A stretch of 64,000 nucleotides of DNA from Ahaetulla prasina (lineage: Eukaryota; Chordata; Lepidosauria; Squamata; Colubridae), in assembly GCF_028640845.1 (NCBI RefSeq), contig NC_080541.1:159534502-159598501 (forward strand), read 5' to 3'. The stretch's first letter is position 1; the number at the start of each line of letters is the position of its first letter. The notes beneath the pieces were generated by a model. That model was given only the letters and a program-made list of their open reading frames with translations. It did no database searches and was not told the origin of the DNA. This document shows positions 21,852 through 31,383 of this stretch, piece by piece. A program made the position numbers and the translations under genes.

Positions 21852-22645
21852 TGTAATAATAATAATAATAACAGAGTTGGAAGGGACCTTGGAGGTCTTC
21901 TAGTCCAACCCCCTGCCCAGGCAGGAAACCTTACACCACCTCAGACAAACGGTTATCCAACATCTTCTTAAAAATGTCCAGTGTTGGAGCATTCACAACT
22001 TCTGCAGGCAAGTTTTTCCGCTCATTAATTGTTCTGACTGTCAGGAAATTTCTCCTTAGTTCTAAGTTGCTTCTTTCCTTCATCAGTTTCCACCCATTGC
22101 TTCTTGTTCTACCCTCAGGTGCTTTGGAGAATAGTTTGACTCCCTCTTCTTTGTGGCAACCCCTGAGATATTGGATACTGCTATCATGTCTCCCCTAGTC
22201 CTTCTTTTCATTAAACTAGACATACCTAGTTCCTGCAACAGTTCTTCATATGTTTTAGCCTCCAGTCCCCTAATCATCTTTGTTGCTCTTCTCTGCACTC
22301 TTTCTAGAGTCTCAACAATTTTTTTACATCGTGGCGACCAAAACTGAATGCAATATTCCAAGTGTTGCCTTACCAAGGCATTATAAAGTGGTATTAACAC
22401 TTCACGTGATCTTGATTCTATCTCTCTGTTTATGCAGCCCAGAACTGTGTTGGGGTTTTTTGGCAGCTGCTGCACACTGCTGGCTCATATCTAAATGGTT
22501 GTCCACTAGGACTCCAAAATCCCTCTCACAGTTACTACTATTGAACAAAGTACCACATATACGGTACCTGTGCATTTTGTTTTATTTGCCAAAATGTAGA
22601 ACCTTACTTAATGTCTTTATTAAAATTTTAATCTTTTAAAATTTA
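21852..22645 (-). mobile_element. CR1 LINE, 3' end of ORF2 and 3'UTR
   Basis: The minus-strand ORF2 C-terminus is clear: ERDFGVLVDNHLDMSQQC just upstream, then 22475-22083 with VLGCINREIESRSREVLIPL, VRQHLEYCIQFWSPR and RVQRRATKMIRGLEAKTYEE. These are hallmark CR1 blocks. The 3'UTR ends in the complement of cagagttggaagggacctt and a short (ATT)n tail (21858-21870). The frame breaks once near 22470. 5'-truncated, dead copy. Confidence 0.9.
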
Positions 22646-23284
22646 AATTAATAATTTCCCATTTTTAATTTTTACATTTCTGACACAAGATGAGATGAGA
22701 TGAGATAATTTCTAAATAAAAATTTATATACAACCTGTCATAAAATTCCAGATGATTTATAGCAGTAAAATAAACAAATTTTTAACCAAAATACCCTGGC
22801 TGAGGCTATCCCATTTCTTGGTCTGTTTATTAATTCAGCTTATATAGAACTTCATTAGGATAGTGTCAAACCAGATAATTAAAATATATGACATAAAATT
22901 TTCCCCAACAATGCAAAAAATAATAAATATATTTAAAAAGCAGCCCAACAATATTGCTACAATCAGAAAATGGCAAAAAAAACCCATCACAAATTGTAAT
23001 CTCATCATCACAGGATGCTGCAAGACCAATCGTCAAGCATCCAATACCTGATCATGTGAGTGTGGTTGATGGGGCACAACATTTTACAATAGTCAGAAGT
23101 TCTTTTCAGATGTAAAGCACATTTTATGAGGCTGTGGTAATTTTAAGTGGCCATTAAGTCAATGGTTGTTAAATGAGTACTACCTTTACTCTAACATAGC
23201 TCCTTGAGTATGTCTATCAGCATCCAAAAACAGATGAATTAATTTTGACATAATGCCTGGGGAAGCCTGACAAATTGATCCAAG
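22646..23284. other. Mostly unassigned; possible MITE remnant at 23040-23190
   Basis: The segment around gtggccattaagtcaatgg and gagtactacctttactc resembles the terminal part of the 'gtagtcctc' MITE family but is too diverged for a firm call. A degenerate atgagatgagatgag run lies at 22690-22706. Confidence 0.3.
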
Positions 23285-23890
23285 ATCTATTTTATTTATC
23301 TTTATTTATTTATTTATTTGTCAATCATATATAAGATAACAATAAAAGTATAAACATAATTTGGATACATGAAAAGAGTAAGTAAAAAAGGAATATTAGG
23401 ACAGGGACGGTAGGCACGCTGGTGTACTTATGCACACCCCTTACAGACCATTTAGGAATAGGATGAAGTCAACAGTAGACAGTTTAAGCTTAAAGTTTTC
23501 GGGGTTTGGGGAAGAAACTACAGAGTCAGGTAGTGCTTTCCAGGCATTGATCACTCTATTACTGAAGTCATATTTTCTGCAATCAAGTTTGGAGCAGTTT
23601 ACTTTGAGTTTGTATCTATTATTTTCTCGTGTATTGTTGCGGTTGAAGCTGAAGTAGTCATTGACAGGTAGGACATTGTGGTAGATAATTTTATGTACTA
23701 TACTTAGGTCAGATTGAAGTCTGAATAGTTCTAAGCTGTCTAAGCCCAAAATTTGGAATCTGGTGGCACATGGTATTTTATTGCGAGCAGAGGAGTGGAG
23801 GACTCTTCTTGTGAAATATCTCTGGACTCTCTTGATTGTATTTATGTCCAATATGCAGTGCGGGTTCCAGACAGATGAGCTCTATTCAAG
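23285..23890 (-). mobile_element. CR1/L3-clade LINE, C-terminal ORF2 and 3'UTR
   Basis: Minus strand 23851-23441 encodes INTIKRVQRYFTRRVL, FQILGLDSLELFRLQSDLS, YKLKVNCSKLDCRKYDFSNR and VINAWKALPDSVVSSPNPE, the characteristic C-terminal blocks of CR1/L3-type reverse transcriptases. It ends with the natural stop after ILFLNGL, then a 3'UTR and an (AAAT)n tail (TTTA on the plus strand, 23290-23322). 5'-truncated at about 23890. The tail differs from the AATAG-tailed L3 copies, so it is probably another subfamily. Confidence 0.85.
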
Positions 23891-24288
23891 GATCTAGGTC
23901 TATGATACAATCTTACCTGCTAGGATTCACGGGGTGGGCCAACTTAATTAACTAGTTGGCCATTTTGTTCTAGTGCTGGAGTGAGGCCTTCACAACCTGA
24001 CTAACTGTTGTCAGCATTAGAAGGTATGATGGAGTATACAGGTGGATTGCCAGGAGGAAGTGGCACATTCCAGAGGACTAAGAAGCAGCTCTGCCCAGAT
24101 AGCATGTGTGTGAGACAAAGGGTAAAGACAGTTCCTCCCTAATAGTTCTCAGAGTATACTGTAGATGCAGACTCTTCAGCCTGGCAAGATTTTGTCTATA
24201 GGTATAAAACAATTCAGAATTCAGCTTCTAAGATTTGTCATGTGTCATTCTTGGTTTTGGGCCTGACATTAGGAAATATATAGCCATA
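23891..24288. other. No feature recognised
   Basis: Unassigned DNA between the L3 LINE and a hAT MITE. Confidence 0.45.
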
Positions 24289-24296
24289 GTTTAATC

Positions 24297-24495
24297 CAGG
24301 GGTGAAATTCAAAATTTTTCCCTACCGGTTCTGTGGGCGTGGCTTGGTGGGCATGGGGAAAGGATATTGCAAAATCCCCATTCCCATCCTACTCTGGGGC
24401 TAGCCAGAGTTGGTATTTGCCAGTTCTCTGAACTAATCAAAATTTGTGCTACCGGTTCGCCAGAACCCGTTAGAACCTGATGGATTTCACCCTTG
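24297..24495. mobile_element. hAT MITE (caggggtgaaatt family) with exact TSD
   Basis: Starts caggggtgaaattcaaaa and ends tgatggatttcacccttg (inverted termini). Octamer gtttaatc flanks it at 24289-24296 and 24496-24503. The inside carries the shared accggttctgtgggcgtg segment of the snake MITE set. Confidence 0.9.
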
Positions 24496-24503
24496 GTTTA
24501 ATC

Positions 24504-26276
24504 CTTAGTTTCTAGGGTTTTGTTTTTTTTCCTAGAGTGAACAAAATCTAGATATTAAGATTTACACTTAGACTGTAAATCTAGTAGCTGTAAATCTCAA
24601 CAGCTAGTCAACTCCAGTTCAGGAATTGATGTATTCAGTACAAGTCTTTCAAACATGACTTGGATGAATTAGTATCATGGTTTCAGAGAAAATACAGCCA
24701 TAAATGTGAAGTAGATTTGTCCAGAAACCAAAGCCTTTATGTAAGCCTGTATAATCTGCTTTAAATAGTCGCAGAGAGGTGTTATATTTGCATGCATCTG
24801 AGCTTCAAATTATTTCAATAGTGCCGCACAACCCTTTATATTGATACTTTGAGAAAAGTGTTATCTGTTTAATTTACTTGGTCTGCTTCCTTTATCCTGC
24901 TGTAGAAAAATTAAAATTACTGGTTCAAGCATTTTTCTTCTGCTTTTATTTATATTTATATATAATTTTCCCTTTTTTTAAATTTTCACTTGAAAACTTT
25001 ATTTATATCATGGCTGCATGTCTATACTGGCATCCTGTTTCAACCATAGGAAAGAATAACATCATTTTACATGTTTAAAGTAAATAAAGAACATTGCCTG
25101 GTTTTTGTTCAACCTAAAAATTAAGCAATAAAAATAACGACAAACATACATTTCCTGCTCTAGTTCAGCATGCCTTTGGAAGGCAAAGACCTATTGCGAT
25201 TGCAATAATCCTATGAAAATGCATACCTTGGAGTAGTTTATGGACATTAATGCAATGAATATATGCATATAAAATAAAATTATGAAGAAAAGAAAGGAGT
25301 GGTTAGATTCATCAGTATAGGCATAAGAGTAATGGGTTTATCACATTGCAACACTTGAGTCTGCTTTTTGATATTTCATCAACAACTATCAAAAACAACC
25401 TTGCTTGTGGCATTTGTTTTTCCTGATTTCCTGTTTTACATTTTTTTGATTCATTTTCTGGCCTCAATTTACTATACCACGTAGAAGGAATAAACTAGAA
25501 GAGTTATCTGTATGCCCGGTTTTCTTTTCTATATTATCTGGTTTTATAAAAAGCGAACTGTTATTGGAACAAGATATGATTTCATTAAGAAAAATAATGA
25601 TTTTCCCTACTCTTACATGGCTTGGATACTTCCTAATGTGCCATTTACAAAGAAGCAGGATTTCCTTTTATTTTCACAACTATTTCTGCCTTCTCCTCTG
25701 CAAATTATCCAGTGAACTTCCTTAATAGCATAATTTGGGGATTGGCAATTAGCTCCATAGATCCCCCGGTCTTCTTTATTGTGGTCTCCAAAGGGTACCC
25801 AGAGTTTACCCCCTGACTAAAACATTAATTTTTGGCAACATGTCTGAAAAAAAAATCACTAGTGTACATTCTGGTGATATAAAAAACATCCTAAAGTAGC
25901 TTTTAAAAAACAAAGAAACCAACGAAGAAATCTTGATAATCACCATGCCCTCAAAGAAAGGGATATTGAAAAAAAATGCAAAACCACATAAAATTGGTAC
26001 ATGGCCCCATCCACTTCCATCTTTTTCCCTGTGAGGCTCTGTCCCTTCTAAAAAGTATCCTACTTTGGATACATTATGCAGAAAGCATAATGCTTTAGAG
26101 AATGCTTTACTATTGGGAGAGGGTGAATGAAAGAGAAGAGAATGACCACCAACAGCAAGGTTTTAGTGATGGTGGGTGCATCGTTGGAAGACTTGAAGAA
26201 CCAGATAGGCACAGATCATCAAGGAAAAATATATATGTACTTATTAAGAGTTGACACCAACTTGATGGGACAAGTT
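24504..26276. other. No feature recognised
   Basis: AT-rich. The open frames at 24878-25078 and 25512-25715 show no known domain. Confidence 0.45.
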
Positions 26277-26320
26277 GATTGATTGATTGATTGATTCACC
26301 AATCAATCAATCAATCAATT
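26277..26320. repeat. (GATT)n/(AATC)n perfect hairpin
   Basis: Five GATT units, a four-base cacc spacer, then five AATC units, giving a 20-bp perfect stem. It could extrude as a cruciform. It lies 55 bp before the gypsy insertion. Confidence 0.95.
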
Positions 26321-26374
26321 GTTTTTACTTAGTCTTGCATTTATATCATATATTATTGATTTTTTATTTGTTTT
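26321..26374 (+). repeat. Direct repeat flanking the gypsy element (left copy)
   Basis: gtttttacttagtcttgca and tattattgattttttat recur at 30953-31001 after the 3' LTR. This is much longer than a retroviral-type TSD, so it is best read as an older tandem duplication (period about 54 bp) into whose second unit the element inserted. Confidence 0.75.
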
Positions 26375-26564
26375 TGTAATGTATCTTTAAGAGTTTTGGA
26401 GGGAAAACTGAGCGGGAAAAAGCACGTTGCTGATTGGATGAAGCCTCTGGCTAAACTGTATATAAAGAGAGGGTTTTCCCAGCCCGAGCCGCTGGGTTCC
26501 CCATATAGTAAAGAGCTGTTGTCACTATCCTGGTCTCCTGCCTCGTCATTGCCCGAATCTAACA
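26375..26564 (+). repeat. 5' LTR of the gypsy element
   Basis: tgtaatg...aatctaaca. Contains a TATA box TATATAAA (26459-26466) and an inverted CCAAT (gattgg, 26431-26436) about 25 bases upstream of it, the likely promoter of the element's RNA. Confidence 0.95.
26459..26466 (+). promoter_or_regulatory. LTR TATA box
   Basis: TATATAAA followed by gagaggg, about 98 bp before the LTR end. The same motif is in the 3' LTR. Confidence 0.75.
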
Positions 26565-26565
26565 C

Positions 26566-26583
26566 TGGCGACGAAGGTGGGAT
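26566..26583 (+). other. Primer-binding site
   Basis: tggcgacgaaggtgggat starts one base after the LTR, as a tRNA 3' CCA complement should. The same tggcgac start follows the 5' LTRs of the two other gypsy copies, so all three use the same primer type. I did not assign the tRNA. Confidence 0.75.
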
Positions 26584-26663
26584 CTCGAGGCTAGGAGCGC
26601 CAGGAAAAAAGCTGAAGTCACCAGGAAGACGCGAACCCAGCAAACAAGGGGCGGAAAGCAGCG

Positions 26664-27611
26664 ATGTCCAGCTACACACCGCCAGCGCCATTTGACCCAA
26701 ATAAGGAAAAATGGGAGTCATACATGGCTCGTTTCGAGTGTTTCCTCGAGGCGAACGAACTCCAAGGAGTCTCAGACAACAGGAAGTGAGCGTATTTCCT
26801 GAGCCACTGCGGTCCAGAGGTTTTCGACACCGCAGAATCGTTGGCGGAGCCAACGCCGGTACAATCGGTGCCGTGGCAGACTCTACAGACCGTATTGAAA
26901 GCCCATTATGCACCAACGCCGTCCAAGTATGTGCAACGGTACGAATTCAGGGAGCGTAGGCAGCAAGAGGGCGAGTCCATCAGCGTATACATGGCAGCCC
27001 TGAGGAAAGCCACGAACCATTGCGAGTACCGAGACTTGGAAGAGGCATTACTGGAGCAACTCATTCGTGGGGTCAGGGACATCCGTTTGCGACGGCGGCT
27101 GCTGTCCAAAAGCAACTTGACGCTGGCAAACGCCTTGGATGAAGCCAGGGCTCATGAGATGTCTACCCAAGCGGCGGAAACCCTACAAAAGCAGGTCGCA
27201 CCAACGGCTGGTGCGAAATCAACCCCGGTCCACAATGAAGAGGTCCAGGCCGAGTCGGACGGTGAGGAGGAGGAAGGAGTCTTCCACACCGGGAGGCCGG
27301 AGAAAGAAGACCGGGGTGACTGCGCGAGTTGTGGAGGGCAACACCAACGACAACAATGCAAATTTAAGGATGCGACTTGTCGGCGGTGCGAAAGGAAGGG
27401 GCACATAGCACAGGTCTGTCAAGCACCCCAACCTTCCCGCCAAAAATTCAAACTGACCAACCAGAGCGCGGGAACGGCGAAGCGGCCCGTGATTGGTCAA
27501 TTCAAAAAAGGCGTGAAGTTGAATCAGACTGCCGTGAGAGTGGGTCACGCAGCAACACGCCTAGAAAAAAAAATCTTTACGAAAACAAAGATTGAGGGGG
27601 TGCCGTGCTGA
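26664..27611 (+). pseudogene. gag: gypsy gag, interrupted by a stop at codon 42
   Basis: The start ATG at 26664 (MSSYTPPAPFDPNKEKW) lies about 100 bp after the LTR. The frame meets TGA at 26787-26789, then reads on for a total of 315 codons to TGA at 27609-27611. The downstream part keeps the capsid-like region (VFDTAESLAEPTPVQSVPW, YVQRYEFRERRQQEGESI), an acidic linker (ESDGEEEEG) and two zinc knuckles: CASCGGQHQRQQC (CX2CX3HX4C, slightly non-standard) and CRRCERKGHIAQVC (CX2CX4HX4C), at about residues 220 and 239. Gag would form the particle and bind RNA. The stop is a likely CpG transition, judging from the corresponding position in the third gypsy copy. The next internal Met is at 26841. 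Confidence 0.9.
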
Positions 27612-27780
27612 TTGGAGGTGGACACCGGCTCAGCGATCACGATCATGTCCTGGGACACTCTCGTGAAAGCCTTACCCGCCATCGCAAAGCACAAGCTGAA
27701 ACCACAGAACTTAAAGGTACAAGACTACCAAGGGAATCGCATCCCTGTTCGAGGGGTAACGTCCGTCCACGTCGAGTATG
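27612..27780 (+). pseudogene. gypsy protease, frame-shifted
   Basis: Directly after the gag stop and in the same frame: LEVDTGSAITIMSWDTL, holding the aspartic-protease active-site triad D-T-G. The reading continues to VHVEYGQYKN and is then lost. The C-terminal protease part (LPITIVDGNLPSLLGLDWF) appears in the next frame at the start of the pol frame. One single-base length change near 27778-27800 separates them. The single TGA between gag and protease could be either a read-through codon or a mutation. Confidence 0.85.
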
Positions 27781-30711
27781 GACAATACAAGAACTCTGCC
27801 CATCACCATAGTCGATGGGAACCTGCCAAGCTTGTTGGGACTGGACTGGTTCCGAGCATTGGGCATGGGAGTGACTGGAATCTTCAGAAACGAAGTCAAC
27901 CTCAAAGACGCACTCATGAAGGAATTTGGGGACGTTTTCAGAGACTGCCTGGGCAAGTACACGGGGACCCCTATTTCTTTTAACTTAGACCCACAAGTTG
28001 CCCCTATTCGTTTAAAGGCTAGGAGGGTCCCGTTCGCCCTAAAGCCCAGGATTGACCGGGAACTGGACAAGCTAGTAAACCAGGGAATTCTAGTGCCAGT
28101 TGACCATGCTAAGTGGGAGACCCCTATAGTCACCCCAGTCAAACCGGATGGGTCGGTCCGGATTTGCGCTGACTATAAGGCAACGCTTAACAAAGCGTTG
28201 CAAAAGAGTGCTTACCCCGTCCCGGTGGTACAGCACTTACTGCACTCAATGGGGCAAGGGCAGTTTTTTGCCAAGCTAGACTTGGCCCAAGCCTATCAAC
28301 AGCTGCCTGTAGATAGCAGCACAGCCGAAGCGCAGACAATTGTGACTCACAGCGGGGCTTTTAAGTGTACCCGGTTACAGTTTGGGGTTAGTGTGGCTCC
28401 CGGGTTATTTCAGAACCTAATGGAGCGGCTATTGCAGGGAATACCAGGGGTGGTACCATACTTTGACGATGTACTGGTATCCGCTGAGAATCTAGAGGAA
28501 TTAGGGGTAAGGCTGCGAAAAGTTTTGGGCATTTTCCGGTCTGCCGGTCTCAAAGTTAAACTGAATAAATGCCAGATCGGGGTTGAATCTGTGGAATTCC
28601 TAGGCTACCGGATAGACAGGGAAGGGATCCACCCCACTGAAAGCAAGGTACGGGCCATCAGGAAGGCCCCGGTTCCAAAGAACAAAACGGAGTTGCAGGC
28701 ATTCTTAGGTCTGGTCAATTTCTACGCGGTATTTCTAAGAAATAAGGCAGCAGCAGCCGAGCCACTTCATAAATTACTAGCAAAGACGGCTGTATGGTCT
28801 TGGGGAAAGGCGGAAGCTAGGGCATTCGAAGGGGTGAAGAATCTCCTATCGAGTGATAGCCTCCTTATCCAATACAATGGCACGCTGCCATTAGTGTTAA
28901 GCTGCGATGCATCTCCCTATGGGGTGGGGGCTGTGCTCAGCCACAGGTTGCCAAATGGCACAGAAGCCCCTATTGCATATTACTCCCGAACAATGTCATC
29001 AGCTGAAAGGAATTATAGCCAGCTAGATAGGGAAGCCTTGGCTATAGTCTCCGGAGTAAAGAAATTCCATGAATATGTATTTGGTCGTGATTTCGAAATC
29101 ATCACGGACCATAGACCTTTGCTAGGTCTGTTGGCAGGGGACCGCCCAACGCCCGTGGCACTTTCGCCCAGACTGACCAGATGGACTATCTTCCTAGCGG
29201 CGTATTCTTACAAACTACTACACCGGCCAGGGAAGGAATTAGGGCATGCGGACGCCCTGAGCAGATGCCCGTTACCAGAGACTACCGAAGACCCCACTCC
29301 GGGGACACCAGTTCTACTAATTGACTCTTTGGACTCTGGCCCAGTCACATCCAAAGAGGTGGCTCGGGCTTCGTACAAGGACATTACAATAAGGACTGTA
29401 ATTGGTTGGGTACAAAGAGGTTGGCCCGCTGCGCCGGGCGAGCGTTTTAAAGAGTTTGTGAAAAAACGTGGGGAACTCTCAGCTCAAGGGGGGTGCCTGC
29501 TATGGGGGGATCGAGTGGTGATCCCGGAGAAATTGAGGAAAAAGGTATTGGAGCTCCTTCACGAAGGCCACCCAGGGATCGTGAGAATGAAGGGTCTAGC
29601 GAGAAGCTATGTGTGGTGGCCCTTAATGGACACGGAAATTGCTGAAAGGGTAGGGAAATGCCAGGCCTGCCAGGAGTCCAGACCGCTACCCCCAACGGCC
29701 CCGATTCAGGAATGGGAGAGACCCCAGGGCCCTTGGTCTAGGATCCATATCGATTTTGCCGGCCCCTTCCACGGCCAAACCTTTCTGGTAGTAGTCGATG
29801 CCTACTCCAAATGGCTGGAAATCATTCTCATGAGATCCATGACAGCCGAGGCCGTGATTTCAGTCCTACGGCACCTATTTGTAACCCACGGGTTGCCCGA
29901 CACTTTAGTCTCCGATAACGCCCGCACCACGGCAACCCAGTTTGAGGGGTACTTGGCAGAGGAGGGCATCCGGCATGTCCTCTCGGCGCCTTTCCACCCT
30001 GCGATGAACGGCCTTGCAGAACGTTTCGTTCGGAGCGCAAAGGAAGCATTGTCCAGAATCAGGCCAGGCGATTGGCAAACAAAAATCGACACATTCCTAG
30101 CAGTCCAACACAGAACCCCCTGTGTAACAACTGGCCGCAGCCCGGCAGAGCTATTAATGGGTCGGAAGCTTAGGTGCCCACTAGACCGTTTAAACCCAAA
30201 CTACACACCAGACGGTTACAAAGGGGCACATGGTAAAACAAGAGGGATGGCAGTAGGCGACCTAGTGTGGGCACACAACTACAGCGAGGGCCCGACCTGG
30301 TTAGCAGGAAAAATCCTAGAGATAACAGGACCAAAATCATATCTAGTAGAGATAGAGGATGGCCGGGTATGGAAGCGCCACATAGACCAAATAAGGAAAC
30401 GCATAACCGGTAAATCAGAATCAGACGAAACAGGTCCTGACTATCAAATGTTTGAATCCACAGCTGACTCAAACCCGGGGCAAACGTGGGACTTACCTGA
30501 GTTCCAGGAGGTCCAGCGACGCCAACCGGTTCCTCCTGAAGACAGCAGGGACAACTCTGCAAATAATCCAGGGCCGGATGGCCTAGAGGAGGAGCTGAGA
30601 GGAACAAACAGTCCCTCCGGTCAGCTCGACTCACTCCCAGAAAATGAATTGCGCAGGTCTGAAAGAGTCAGGAGACGCCCAGTCTACTTGCGTGATTACG
30701 TAGAAAAATAA
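27778..30711 (+). CDS. pol: gypsy pol: protease end, RT, RNase H, integrase (977 codons open)
   Basis: Long open frame; the Met at 27778 is a convenience, since translation would normally arrive from gag-protease. Order seen: protease tail (GLDWF, about residue 22), reverse transcriptase (KLDLAQAYQQLPVD; catalytic YFDD at 228-231; KCQIGVESVEFLGYRID), RNase H (SCDASPYGVGAVLSH near 380; TDHRPLLGLL), integrase zinc finger (HEGH at about 595 and CQAC near 628), integrase core with D at about 659 (HIDFAG), D at about 713 (VSDNA) and E at about 748 (AERF), and a GPY/F-type module near 850 (ITGPKSYLVEIEDG). It ends RRRPVYLRDYVEK. It copies element RNA into DNA and inserts it. The segment just after the second Asp is unusual: D and E are 34 residues apart rather than 35. 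No chromodomain or env seen. Confidence 0.95.
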   Translation: MDNTRTLPITIVDGNLPSLLGLDWFRALGMGVTGIFRNEVNLKDALMKEFGDVFRDCLGKYTGTPISFNLDPQVAPIRLKARRVPFALKPRIDRELDKLVNQGILVPVDHAKWETPIVTPVKPDGSVRICADYKATLNKALQKSAYPVPVVQHLLHSMGQGQFFAKLDLAQAYQQLPVDSSTAEAQTIVTHSGAFKCTRLQFGVSVAPGLFQNLMERLLQGIPGVVPYFDDVLVSAENLEELGVRLRKVLGIFRSAGLKVKLNKCQIGVESVEFLGYRIDREGIHPTESKVRAIRKAPVPKNKTELQAFLGLVNFYAVFLRNKAAAAEPLHKLLAKTAVWSWGKAEARAFEGVKNLLSSDSLLIQYNGTLPLVLSCDASPYGVGAVLSHRLPNGTEAPIAYYSRTMSSAERNYSQLDREALAIVSGVKKFHEYVFGRDFEIITDHRPLLGLLAGDRPTPVALSPRLTRWTIFLAAYSYKLLHRPGKELGHADALSRCPLPETTEDPTPGTPVLLIDSLDSGPVTSKEVARASYKDITIRTVIGWVQRGWPAAPGERFKEFVKKRGELSAQGGCLLWGDRVVIPEKLRKKVLELLHEGHPGIVRMKGLARSYVWWPLMDTEIAERVGKCQACQESRPLPPTAPIQEWERPQGPWSRIHIDFAGPFHGQTFLVVVDAYSKWLEIILMRSMTAEAVISVLRHLFVTHGLPDTLVSDNARTTATQFEGYLAEEGIRHVLSAPFHPAMNGLAERFVRSAKEALSRIRPGDWQTKIDTFLAVQHRTPCVTTGRSPAELLMGRKLRCPLDRLNPNYTPDGYKGAHGKTRGMAVGDLVWAHNYSEGPTWLAGKILEITGPKSYLVEIEDGRVWKRHIDQIRKRITGKSESDETGPDYQMFESTADSNPGQTWDLPEFQEVQRRQPVPPEDSRDNSANNPGPDGLEEELRGTNSPSGQLDSLPENELRRSERVRRRPVYLRDYVEK

Positions 30712-30749
30712 GATGTTAATTCTATGTAAATATTGGTAAAGTGTTCTCT

Positions 30750-30762
30750 GGGAGGGAAGGAG
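30750..30762 (+). other. Polypurine tract
   Basis: gggagggaaggag immediately before the 3' LTR; plus-strand DNA synthesis primer. Confidence 0.85.
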
Positions 30763-30952
30763 TGTAATGTATCTTTAAGAGTTTTGGAGGGAAAACTGAG
30801 CGGGAAAAAGCACGTTGCTGATTGGATGAAGCCTCTGGCTAAACTGTATATAAAGAGAGGGTTTTCCCAGCCCGAGCCGCTGGGTTCACCATATAGTAAA
30901 GAGCTGTTGTCACTATCCTGGTCTCCTGCCTCGTCATTGCCCGAATCTAACA
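30763..30952 (+). repeat. 3' LTR of the gypsy element
   Basis: 190 bp, identical to the 5' LTR except for A at 30888. Followed by TSD gtttt. Confidence 0.95.
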
Positions 30953-31101
30953 GTTTTTACTTAGTCTTGCACTTATAGCATATATTATTGATTTTTTAAT
31001 TTCCAAAAGATTTATAGCATCATGGACCATATAAAATTTATACTGCCTTTTGTGTTTCAAGAGAAACTCTAAAACATAATTTATAAGTTTAAGCTGTAGT
31101 C

Positions 31102-31375
31102 CAAGGGTGAAATGCTACCAGTTTGGACCGGTTCAGCTGAACCGGTAGCAGTGGCGGCGTATAGTTTGGAGAACCAGTAGCGGCGGTAGCACGAGGCTCT
31201 GCCCATCTTCCCGGTTATCATTACTTCTTGGTTTTAACCAGGATGTAACCTTTTTTTTTTGACCCTCTGGACATGCGCAGAAGGCTGTGTGCATGTGCAG
31301 AAGGTCCAAGCACGCACAAGACATGCGAGCGTGCACTTCCAAACTGGTAGGGAAGGTAAGTAGATTTCACCTCTG
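31102..31375. mobile_element. hAT MITE with 8-bp TSD
   Basis: Begins caagggtgaaatgctacc and ends tagatttcacctctg. Flanked by ctgtagtc (31094-31101) and ctgtagtt (31376-31383). The interior has the aaccggtagcag block and a T-run. Non-coding. Confidence 0.85.
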
Positions 31376-31383
31376 CTGTAGTT

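Larger units (their letters stand above)
26375..30952 (+). mobile_element. Ty3/gypsy LTR retrotransposon, nearly complete, young
   Basis: 4,578 bp in the order LTR - PBS - gag - protease - RT - RNase H - integrase - PPT - LTR, with no envelope frame. The LTRs are 190 bp, begin TG and end CA, and differ at one position (26500 C versus 30888 A). The 5-bp duplication gtttt lies at 26370-26374 and 30953-30957. Pol is one 977-codon frame, but gag has an early stop, gag and protease are separated by a TGA in the same frame, and protease is split by a frame change. The element therefore cannot make a full set of proteins as it stands. It belongs to the group often annotated in vertebrates as K02A2.6-like. 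Two older relatives sit at 35965-39423 and 41340-43212. Confidence 0.95.

Noticed and set aside
29447..30634. Minus-strand open frames inside the young gypsy pol
   Set aside because: Antisense shadows of the real 977-codon frame.
26321..31001. 50-bp target-site duplication for the gypsy element
   Set aside because: The integrase-type TSD is the 5-bp gtttt directly at both LTR edges; the longer flank similarity is better explained as an older tandem duplication.
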